NCBI RefSeq assembly: GCF_937616625.2
Contig: NC_065572.1
Location: forward strand, 56,345,653 to 56,409,652
Source of the DNA: Mercurialis annua
Taxonomy: Eukaryota; Streptophyta; Magnoliopsida; Malpighiales; Euphorbiaceae
DNA: 64,000 nucleotides
Direction: 5' to 3'
How positions within the stretch are numbered: the stretch's first letter is position 1; each line of letters starts with the position of its first letter. Under the pieces are notes generated by a model. That model worked only from the letters and a program-made list of their open reading frames with translations. It ran no database searches and was not told the origin of the DNA. Made by a program: the position numbers and the translations under genes. Of the stretch, positions 56,634 to 64,000 are shown piece by piece.

Positions 56634-57866
56634 CTATTGGTAATACTTTCTCAGATGCTCTACATTCCAATATCTGGGTACCATGGATCCGGTCGTTGTT
56701 TTTAATTTATACGCGCCTTTGCCAGTAGCTTCTTCTACAATGTAGGGACCTTCCCAGTTTGCTTGCATTTTCTTTACTCCTGCGTTTCCTCTGCCAATTT
56801 CTGCGTTTCGTAGGACTAGATCGCCTATTTGAAATTCTCTCGAATTTATTCTCTTGTTATGATATCTTGCATCTTGTTTCTTGTAGGCAGCGGCTCGGAC
56901 CACTACTTCATCTCTTCTTTCCTCTAGTAGGTCTAGACACAGTCTTGTTCTAGCCTCGTTGGTTTCTTCTTCCAGATAGTTCACCCTGACGCTGGGTATG
57001 CCAATTTCTACTGGGATTACCGCTTCGGTGCCATAGGCGAGTCTGAAGGGTGTCTCGCCCGTTCCTTTCCTAGGAGTTGTCCTGTATGCCCACAGAACGC
57101 TGTAAAGTTCTTCAGCCCAATTCTCCTTATATTGAGAGAGCCTCTTTTTTATTCCTTGTGCTATGGTTCGGTTGGTGACTTCCGTCATTCCATTTGTTTG
57201 AGGGTGCGCCATCGAAGTAAATTTCAAGTTGATCATTAGCCCTTTGCAAAATTCCTTGAATCGCTTGCAGTCGAATTGTTTTCCGTTGTCTGCTATTACG
57301 GTGTGAGGTATGCCGAATCGGCATATCACTTCATTTTTGAAGAATTCTTCTACTCTGGCTGCAGTGATGGTTGCGACTGGCGCCACCTCAACCCATTTTG
57401 TGAAGTGTTCGATTGCGACGATTAGGAATTTCAATTGATGTTTTCCCATTTCGAACGGTCCGACTATATCGATCCCCCATGTGGCGAATGGCCAAGGGCT
57501 CTCTATTGATCCTTGAGGTACTGCTGGTTTGCGGCTGACATTGTCATGTCTTTGGCATTTGTCACATTTCTTCACTAACGTTTTTGCATCTTCTTTGATG
57601 GTTGGCCAGTAGTACCCTTGGAGCATTGTTTTTCTTGCTATGGTGATTGCTCCTTCATGTGCTCCGCATATTCCTTCGTGAATTTCTTTTAGGATGGAGC
57701 CTCCTGTTTGGGGCGAGACGCATCTTGACCACGGATGAGTTAAGGAGGTTCGGTAGAGAACTCTGTTGTGATATGAGTAGTTGGCGGATTTTCGGATGAT
57801 TCGGATGGCTTCGGTATTGTCAGTTGGCAGCTCGCCGTGGTCTAAGTATTTGATTAATGGGGTCAT
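56634..57866 (-). pseudogene. Pol segment: integrase
   Basis: 411 codons including the stop. An N-terminal H-H-C-C zinc site (H-E-x-I-C-G-A-H-E-G-A, then C-D-K-C-Q near 57555), the core with D in G-I-D-I-V-G, D in I-A-D-N-G-K-Q-F, and E in M-T-E-V-T-N-R, then the G-E-T-P-F-R-L-A-Y-G-T block and a C-terminal domain ending with W-N-V-E-H-L-R-K-Y-Y. The catalytic triad is intact. It is open on its own but cut off from the rest of pol by the TGA just upstream, where Trp is expected. Confidence 0.93.
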
Positions 57867-57965
57867 TCAGGAATCAGCTTCCTCGAATGCCATGACTTCT
57901 ATTTCTCTGGTGCTTGGCGATTCAAGGGTTTCTTTTAGTTGCATTTTTGTGAATAGGTCTCCGAG

Positions 57966-58844
57966 TTATGATGCAGATTTGGCGATGGCGTCGGCCTCGA
58001 TGTTTTTCTCACTTGGAATTTGAATGATTTCCCACTGTCCTCCTTGCGTTTCCAGTTGTCGAAGTTGTGTCATGACTTTTTCCAGATATTCGATCATTCC
58101 TGTTTCCTTGGCTTGATATTCTCCCTTGACTTGATTTACTACCAGCTGGGAGTCGCCATAGATCTTTAGGATTTCCGTTTTTATTTCTAACGCTAGACCG
58201 AGGCCTGCGATCAGGGTTTTGTATTCAGCTACATTGTTGCTGGCGGCGAACTGGATGTTTACTCCATATTTGATTTTGACTTTCCCGGGTCCTTTGAGTA
58301 TGGCTCCTGCTCCGGCTCCTTTTTCATTTGATGCTCCATCTACGTGGAGTTCCCATATTAAGTCTGGTTTAGGCTGACTGGTCTCGCCCGGAGTTATTTC
58401 TGCTACGAAGTCCGTAAAAGCTTGCGCTTTGAGAGTTGGGCGAGGTTCGTATCTTATGTCATGCTCGCTGAGCTGAATGGACCAATGGACCAATCTCCCG
58501 GATGTCTCTGGTCTTTGGATCGCCTTTCGCAATGGTTGATTCGTTCTTACTACTACGTTGTGGCTCTGGAAATAGTATTTCAGCTTTTTAGCCGTGGTTA
58601 CTACTGCCAGTGCCATTTTTTCGATCTCGGGATATCTCGTTTCCGCGCCTTTCAGGACTCGGCTGATGTAGTAGATTGGCTTCATTTCACTATCTTCTTC
58701 CCTTACTAGCATTGTTCCGATAGTCTCTTTCGTAGTGCTGATGTATAAGTATAACGTCTCCCCCTTCAGCGGTCTGCTAAGCAATGGAGGGGTGACAAGG
58801 AACTTTTTTAATTCTTCAAACGCTTTTTCGCAGTCTTTGTTCCA
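57966..58844 (-). pseudogene. Pol segment: RNase H and archaeal-type second RNase H
   Basis: The first domain has Y-I-S-R-V-L, E-T-R-Y-P-x-I-E-K and the A-L-A-V-V segment typical of the Ty3 RNase H, ending D-F-V-A-E. The second, from about 58350, has L-H-V-D-G-A-S-N-E-K-G-A-G, then N-N-V-A-E-Y, Y-G-D-S-Q-L-V, and A-D-A-I-A near its end. Its Asp, Glu and Asp acidic residues are present. A dual RNase H is a hallmark of the Tat lineage. Confidence 0.92.
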
Positions 58845-59189
58845 TTAAAACTTTTGCGTTCTTTTGAGGGCTTTGAAGAAAGGCAAGCATCTTTTTGCTG
58901 AGCAGGACATAAATCTACCGAGTGATGTGATTCGCTCGTTGAGTTTTTGAACTTCGTTTATGTTTCTTGGTGCTTTCATGTCCATGATCGCTTTGATCTT
59001 CTTTGGATTCGCCTCTATTCCTCTTTGGGATATCATGAATCCCACGAATTTTCCACCTTGGACGCCAAACGTGCATTTGTCCGGGTTCAGCTTCATTCCG
59101 AATTTGTTTAGTGTGTTGAATGTCTCTTCCAAATCCTTTGCATGGGTTTCTTCGTTCTCGCTTTTGATAATTAAATCGTCTACATACAC
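58845..59189 (-). pseudogene. Pol segment: RT catalytic box and thumb
   Basis: Opens with Y-V-D-D-L-I-I-K-S, the RT active site, then K-C-x-F-G-V and the F-V-G-F-M-I-S thumb motifs, and A-P-R-N-I-N-E-V. It ends in a TAA stop before the connection to RNase H. Same frame as its neighbours. Confidence 0.92.
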
Positions 59190-60467
59190 CTAGACTCGCT
59201 TCCCTATTTCGTCTTTGAACATGAAGTTCATAAGCCTTAAATAAGTTGCTCCTGCGTTTTTCAACCCGAAGGGCATCGCCGAATAGCAGTAGGTTCCTCC
59301 CTCCGTGATAAATGATGTTTTTTCCTGGTCTTGTTCCTTCATTTGGATTTGATGATAGCCTTGAGCCGCATCTGCTAGGCTATACATTGCGTGTCCTGCA
59401 GTAGAGTCCACGAGTTGATCGATGTCAGGCAGTGGGTAGCTATCTTTGGGACATGCCTTGTTTAGATCGGTGTAATCTACGCACATTCTGTTTTTTCTGT
59501 TAGCTTTCTTCACGATAACTACGTTTGCTACCCACTCGGGGTAATGGACTTCTCGGATGAATCTGGCTTTCTCCAGTTTTTCTACTTCTTCTGCTATTAT
59601 CTTCTGTTTTTCTTCAGAGAACTTCCTCTTCTTTTGTTTGACGGGATTCGCCGCTTCTGCTACATTTAGATCATGTGCGATGACTTGGGGGTCTATTCCG
59701 ATAATCTTCGACGCCTTGGCAGCGAAGGTTCCGATGTTATTTTTTAATATCGCCGTAATGTCTTCTTCGATTTTAGGGTCCATGTTTGCCCCAAGGTTTA
59801 CTCTTTTTTCCTTGCCGAGTTCTAATTTCTTTATTTCGCCTTCGGGTGCTGTTTTTTTCTCTTCAATGTCGTGGTTAAGGATTTCTTCGATCGCCATTGC
59901 TTCGCATGATTCTTCTATTGACCGATCATAGCACTTCTTTGCCTCGGCTCGGTTCCCTTGTATTGTGATAATTCCTTGCTTTGTTGGTATCTTCATAGTT
60001 AGCGCTTTTATACTGGTTACAGCTGCTGAATCATGGAGGAAAGGTCTCCCTAATATCGCGTTGTACGGCAAGTCGATTTCTACGACACTAAATCGTGTAG
60101 GTAATTCCTCGCTTTTCCTCGTCCTTCCTAGCTTGACATCAAGTGTGATTGTTCCGTTGGGCTTAATTGGTGAGCCGCCAAATCCTACCACTGGCGTGGC
60201 ATTTCTTTTCAATTCTGCTAGCTCTCTTCCTAGGCTTTCGTAGGCCTTTCTTATTATTAGGTTTATTGCGCTTCCTTCATCGACCAGGATTCTTTCGACG
60301 TTCCAGTGTTCGATGACCATGGCCACCACCAGAGCTTCGTTATGCTCTTCAGCTATTCTCCCGAAATTTTCCCCGTCGAAGGTTATCGGCGGAGGAATGG
60401 AGGGTTCTATTGTTTTCTGTTTTCTTTGCGATGTTTGGTTTTTCAGGTTCACTCTTTCAGAAGTCAT
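59190..60467 (-). pseudogene. Pol segment: protease and RT fingers/palm
   Basis: Starts with a short basic leader, then an aspartic protease with V-D-E-G-S-A and the downstream hydrophobic I-L-G-R-P-F motif (about 60055). A linker follows, rich in Lys and Glu. RT begins near 59640 with the K-K-R-K-F and V-V-I-V-K-K-A-N stretch, then M-C-V-D-Y-T-D-L-N, and Y-H-Q-I with M-P-F-G-L-K-N-A near 59260. It ends at a TAG stop where Gln is expected, directly before the Y-V-D-D catalytic box on the next piece. Confidence 0.92.
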
Positions 60468-60534
60468 CTTCTTCAATGAAATTTGTTTTTGAGTTCAGAA
60501 GAGCTCCTTCGAATTGAAGTTTAGTTAAGCTTTT

Positions 60535-60550
60535 CCCACAGACGGCGCCA
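60535..60550 (-). other. Primer binding site of the Tat-type element
   Basis: The minus strand reads TGGCGCCGTCTGTGGG two bases after the 5' LTR. This motif is usual at this place in plant Tat/Athila-type elements. The exact primer tRNA was not determined. Confidence 0.8.
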
Positions 60551-60552
60551 AT

Positions 60553-61147
60553 TGATGGAGTCTGCCTTCTCAACCGATGAATGAGACCTGCAAAACAGGG
60601 TAGAAGCAAACCGGACGGTGGTTGTCCGATTAACTCTCCGATGCTAAAGTCAGTTTAGAGCTTTGAGCAGCGTTTAGAGTATATGAATATAATTGTGATT
60701 CTAGGCATACCTCATGCTCCTTTTATAGTAGCCGAATATACCTTGTAGAGTCGTAATAGGTAAGTGAATCCTACTTTATAGGGATCGAGCTACGTTGTAG
60801 GGATTCATCCTGATTTGTCGCGATCTACCTTATTCAGACATGAGTCCTATTTAGGAACGTCTTCCTAAATAGTCTCGTCTTCCTAAGATAGAGCTTATCT
60901 TTCCATGTTTGGAGTTTGTGTCCAAATGTGAATATACTTCCAGATATGGCGATCTATCCGAATCCCGGATTAACGCGCTTTGGGCGGATCCTATGGGATT
61001 CGGTCTCTGTCGGTATATTACCAAATCTCAAGGGATTCGGTGCCTTCTTCATATATTCAGGTCTTCGTGGGGAGTCCGGTATCACCCGAGAATGGATCTC
61101 ATGTGACTCGGCTCCACTGTATTTATTGTAGGATTCGGTATCCATCA
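60553..61147 (-). repeat. 5' LTR of the Tat-type element
   Basis: 595 bp, the same length as its partner with no gaps seen. It is followed at 61148 by the TTAAC target copy. Short plus-strand ORFs inside it are repeat artefacts. Confidence 0.93.
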
Positions 61148-61480
61148 TTAACCATTAATTACCCAACACCCAAATATATCACTTAATTCTCATAAGCATT
61201 TCTTCAATCACCTAGAGTGCAACATGCTGTGTAATACAAAAAAATCGAACCAGAAACATAAAATTCAGCACCGGTGTTTACTAACGATTTTATTAATGAT
61301 ATATCAAAAACAAAAATTACAGGTTACCTAACGGTTTACCCAATATTAACCATTGATTACCCAACACCCAAAAATATTACAAATTCTCACAAGCATTTGT
61401 TCAAACACCTAGAGTGCAACATGCTGTGCAATACAAAAAAATCGAATCACCATTACATCAACACCATCTTTCACAAAAAA
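61148..61480. repeat. Tandem repeat of about 200 bp, split by the Tat element
   Basis: A first unit begins near 53510 (CTAACGATTTTATTAATAAT) and, after the 7.6-kb insertion, continues at 61153. A second unit runs from about 61280 to 61455. Shared landmarks are TTACCCAACACCCAAA, CACCTAGAGTGCAACATGCT and the A-run before TCGAA. Confidence 0.85.
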
Positions 61481-61516
61481 AAAAAACAAGAAATGGATTA
61501 AAGAACACACAAAACA

Positions 61517-61927
61517 TTAATTCGATTTTAGATCTGAAAAAGACTTGATTGAAACGATAGTGTGCAAGGGCTTGTGCACGACGGCAGCGGGCTTAGGACT
61601 ACAGCATCTAGCGTAAATGGCATCAGCAGCAGTGAGATTTGACGAATGGCGGCAGTGAGATTTGACGAATGGCGGCGATATTGAGATCTGAAGAACGGCG
61701 AGATTGAATGGAGAAAAGGAAGACGAGATTCTCGCAACAATCACGTACAACGGCGGCAGCGGTAGGCTTGGAATTTTCTGTAAACGGCGGTCATCTCTTC
61801 TGAACGGCGGTGGCAAGTAACAATGATAGGGGTTTTGAATTGGAGTTGGAATTGATAAAGAAAAAAGGGAGATGGAGAGAATATCTCTAAGATCGTACTT
61901 TTCAAGTTTAGAAAGCATAATAATCAA
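61517..61927 (-). other. Unrecognised open frame, 136 codons
   Basis: A minus-strand open frame rich in Ser, Leu, Pro and His, without recognised domain. The region is GC-richer than its surroundings and holds two tandem 23-bp units GCAGTGAGATTTGACGAATG at 61629-61674. It could be a first-exon fragment or an internal part of a transposon. I do not claim a gene. Confidence 0.25.
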
Positions 61928-62279
61928 AAAAGAAGAAGAGAAAAGTTAAATCTCTAAACTGAAACTTACACCCGTATTTGTCTAAACAATTTGGCTAAAT
62001 CCCGTGTTTTGTCTAATTAATCCTTGATTTAATGTATATGTTTTACTTTCCGAAAAGTTAAAAGTTTAACTTTTCTTTAATTAAAAAAGTAACTTCCCTA
62101 TCCAAATTCAAGTAAGTAGAATTTTCTTAGTTAACTTGATATAAAATATAATTATATCTCTTTTTATTTAGTTTAATTAGTTATGAACAATAATATTATT
62201 TTTAAATTCAAATTAATTTAAATTAAAATATAATTTTCCGGAAAATTAATAAATAAATCAAGGAAAAAAATATCTATTT
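61928..62279. other. No recognised feature
   Basis: AT-rich sequence with no domain, repeat or terminal structure that I could identify. Confidence 0.5.
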
Positions 62280-62720
62280 TGCAAAACAAGTTAGACAATA
62301 CATTAACTTAAAAATTTCAATTCTGGAACTCTTCAGGCAAAACTTTTTATTTCATGTTGACTTACGAGCAGTTATCTGCTACAAGAGAGAATTACACCAC
62401 TAAAGCCACACTATACAATTCTAAAAAATTTGGCAAAAAAAATATACAATTCTAAAATTAAAATTAATTAAATTTAAGAATTACAAACACATATTTAACC
62501 TAATATTAATTTCCGGTACTTTTTTAGACATAAATTTCTTGTAACTTAGAAGAAGCTATATATTAAGTTGACATGAGAGTTCATTCCATAAAAAGTAACA
62601 TTAATTTTGAAAATTTTGCTAAAAAAGAAGAAGATATATATTGAAATATCTCTCAAGTATATTTTTATTACAGTAAAAGATATTCTGTTATGATTATTGA
62701 ATGATGAGATAATTATTGTA
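62280..62720. repeat. Repeat X, copy F, fragments
   Basis: 62281-62345 resembles 23060-23130 of copy C. 62360-62440 resembles 50206-50280 and 62490-62610 resembles 52370-52500 of copy E. The two last parts are adjacent here but 2.1 kb apart in copy E. Confidence 0.6.
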
Positions 62721-62778
62721 AATTTCTGGCTAAATTACCCATGGCCTTGGCTTTTTCTCCGAACACGAAATTCTCTAA

Positions 62779-62849
62779 TCTATACTATATATAAAAGCAC
62801 GGATGGGGGGACAGGCAAATTTACCAAATAATCCTTACTAATTGATTAG
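62779..62849 (+). mobile_element. Possible Helitron 5' end, cut by a LINE
   Basis: TCTATACTATATATAAAAGC after an A. Many plant Helitrons begin with TC and a very similar word. The remainder would be replaced by the LINE from 62850. No 3' end (hairpin plus CTRR) was seen. Confidence 0.35.
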
Positions 62850-62882
62850 TTTTTTTTTGAGAGGAAACAAACTCTTTATTGA

Positions 62883-63629
62883 TTAAGAAGGAATAACAAT
62901 GAGTTCATTTACTGGAAACGGAACTTCACCGTCAAACAAACGATTTCTACCAATAAACATACCCCATTTTGCCATAGCATGGGCAACAATGTTATAAGAT
63001 CGTCTGGCATGTTGAAAACGAACCGAGCAACTCAGCGGAATAGCAATGCAATCTTCGATTATGAGCTGAATATGATCAATGGCACCATCATGCTTGTGAA
63101 ATCTTTGAATAACATTGAGTGAATCAGACTCCACAATCAGTTCCTCACACAGAATATATGCTGCCATCTTCACGCCAAACTCGACCGCCATAGCTTCAGC
63201 CAATTCTACGTCATAAATCCCCTGCATAACACAAACTCCACTCTTCAACACCACGCCTTCACTGTTCCTACAAACAGCACCTGCAACAGACATCTTCTTA
63301 TCAATAGAGACTGCTGCATCAGTATTCAGTTTGACAGCATGGGGTGGAGGAGGATTCCACGTCTGGTTTTGCGATCTGACCTCCGAAATAACTACCTGAT
63401 GACCTGAGCTACCACCAGAATGCATAGACAGAATGTTACTAAACAACATATCAGGGGCCAGCCTCCTGTTACCAAAAACAATATTATTTCTATCATTCCA
63501 AATTGACCACAAGGAGAGAACAAATAATTGCAATTCATCAGCCTTAAGCGTAGTAAGCATGGAATTCACCCAATCAACCAAACTTGTGCTTTGGAATCTG
63601 TCAACCCTTAAGCTTAAAGGCGACATCAA
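62883..63629 (-). pseudogene. LINE ORF2 C-terminal RNase H domain
   Basis: A 248-codon open piece. The first part (W-S-I-W-N-D-R-N-N-I-V-F) is the linker after the zinc domain. From about residue 100 the RNase H fold shows K-L-N-T-D-A-A, A-G-A-V-C-R-N, E-L-A-E-A-M-A, E-S-D-S and N-I-V-A-H-A-M-A. The acidic residues D, E and D are present, so this domain alone could be intact. It ends normally about 25 bp before the poly(A). The frame differs from the piece upstream, so a frameshift separates them. Confidence 0.88.
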
Positions 63630-63880
63630 CCAGAGGCCACGAACTTCCTCGCAAATTTTAGGGCATGGATATCAGATTCGTCCTGTAACCCACATCTGGG
63701 GCATAGATTAGACATCATGGGAAGCCTCTTAGATAAATTGGCGTTACACGCCAAAGAGTTGTGCCCAATACGCCATAAAAAATGCTTCACTTTCGGTTGG
63801 ACTTGACATCGCCAAATTTGCCTCCAATAACACCTCATCGATGAACTCTCCGACGAGGAAGCCATATTTCTCTCCACCAT
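63626..63880 (-). pseudogene. LINE ORF2 zinc-binding (zf-RVT) domain
   Basis: A piece with W-R-C-Q-V-Q-P-K-V-K-H-F-L-W-R and C-P-R-C-G, the pattern of the zinc-binding domain after plant LINE reverse transcriptase. The expected H-x-x-x-x-C (usually H-L-F-x-C) is altered to H-A-L-K-F-A, and the frame breaks just afterwards, so the copy is damaged. Sequence beyond 63880 to 64000 continues towards reverse transcriptase. Confidence 0.82.
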
Positions 63881-64000
63881 ATTACGGGCTTGGTAATATC
63901 CCGACTTAACTGAATAAATACCATTTTTATTTGGAACCCAGAAAAGCTTATCCGGCGGCAGCCTGTTACTAATTGGGATTTGAAGGATGCAGTCAACGTC

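Larger units (their letters stand above)
56634..60467 (-). pseudogene. Tat-type pol (protease, RT, RNase H x2, integrase) with four stops
   Basis: One continuous minus-strand frame of about 1280 codons. The open frame begins with TTG at 60476, so the first ATG, at 60467, is taken as start. In order: protease (V-D-E-G-S-A near 60270), RT (D-Y-T-D-L-N-K-A near 59490, Y-V-D-D near 59180), RNase H, a second archaeal-type RNase H (L-H-V-D-G-A-S-N near 58350), and integrase. It is interrupted by four in-frame stops: just before Y-V-D-D (59190), after RT (58845), after the second RNase H (57966), and just before integrase (57867). All four are in the same frame with no frameshift, and each can be explained by one C-to-T or G-to-A change. 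As it stands the polyprotein cannot be made whole. Gag is absent upstream. Confidence 0.93.
53583..61147 (-). mobile_element. Tat-type Ty3/gypsy LTR retrotransposon, nearly complete
   Basis: 7565 bp with 595-bp LTRs at both ends, TG...CA termini and a perfect 5-bp duplication TTAAC (53578-53582 and 61148-61152). The sense direction is minus. After the 5' LTR (60553-61147) comes a primer site of the GGCGCCGTCTGTGGG type, then pol with protease, reverse transcriptase, two RNase H domains and integrase in one frame. A region on the opposite strand encodes an extra gene, followed by a polypurine tract and the 3' LTR. Gag is missing: only 76 bp lie between LTR and pol. By eye the LTRs differ at about 18 of 595 positions (about 3%). 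The dual RNase H and antisense ORF fit the Tat lineage. Confidence 0.95.
62850..64000 (-). mobile_element. L1-type LINE, 3' part (minus strand)
   Basis: A T run at about 62850-62858 is the poly(A) tail on the minus strand. Upstream come an RNase H domain and the zinc-binding RT-associated domain; the rest continues past 64000. The target duplication cannot be checked because the other end is outside. The order zf-RVT then RNase H is that of plant L1 LINEs that gained an RNase H. Confidence 0.9.

Noticed and set aside
57781..58023. Plus-strand ORFs across pol (for example 57781-58023, 58422-58709, 59557-59931, 59965-60243)
   Set aside because: Shadows of the minus-strand pol gene, without motifs of their own.

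Overview
This is nuclear DNA from a plant, most likely a eudicot. It is AT-rich and contains plant-type L1 LINEs with a fused RNase H, Ty3/gypsy elements of the Tat type, CACTA and hAT DNA transposons, and Mutator-like MITEs. I could not recognise any intact host gene, tRNA, rRNA or CRISPR array. Nearly everything I can support is a mobile element or a relic of one, often nested several deep, as in intergenic or pericentromeric plant DNA.

Layout. 1-2150: 5' part of a degenerate L1-type LINE (minus strand), next to a copy of an unclassified dispersed repeat, called X here. 2770-6307: end of a CACTA transposon with a transposase relic. 6313-16991: a young, structurally complete LTR retrotransposon (3.0-kb LTRs, 5-bp target duplication, initiator-Met primer site, polypurine tract) whose 4.7-kb interior has no recognisable gene, a LARD-like non-autonomous element. 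17093-18158: a MULE-like element. 18169-19204: an LTR-like relic. 19205-19831: a Tat-type gag/protease relic. 19985-23760: a tandemly duplicated segment of X. 25459-26283: two MITEs side by side. 27179-29054: a truncated Tat-like element. 29055-34065: a complex of LTR fragment, X, hAT and MITE pieces carrying a clear inversion scar. 34066-44430: a second non-coding LTR element, invaded by a LINE derivative and by a solo LTR (38266-41820). 44440-52800: another X copy, split by a solo LTR (44696-48164) and by a minisatellite and palindrome region. 53583-61147: a Tat-type element with both LTRs, a pol gene open in one frame except for four stops, no gag, and an antisense gene near the 3' LTR. 61148-62849: tandem repeats, a possible Helitron end and an X fragment. 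62850-64000: 3' part of another LINE (minus strand).

How the pieces relate. Five LTR termini in the window share a conserved terminal U5 block ending in GGGTCGTGACA although their bodies differ. The two with an adjoining interior also have the same class of primer site. They look like related non-autonomous families that could be moved by one shared partner, and no such partner is visible here. Several of these LTRs carry arrays of short strong hairpins in which stem arms change together while a core or layout is kept. This is the most unusual signal in the window.

Limits. Everything was read by eye. Repeat X boundaries are approximate, mismatch counts are manual, and family names rest on motifs rather than searches.
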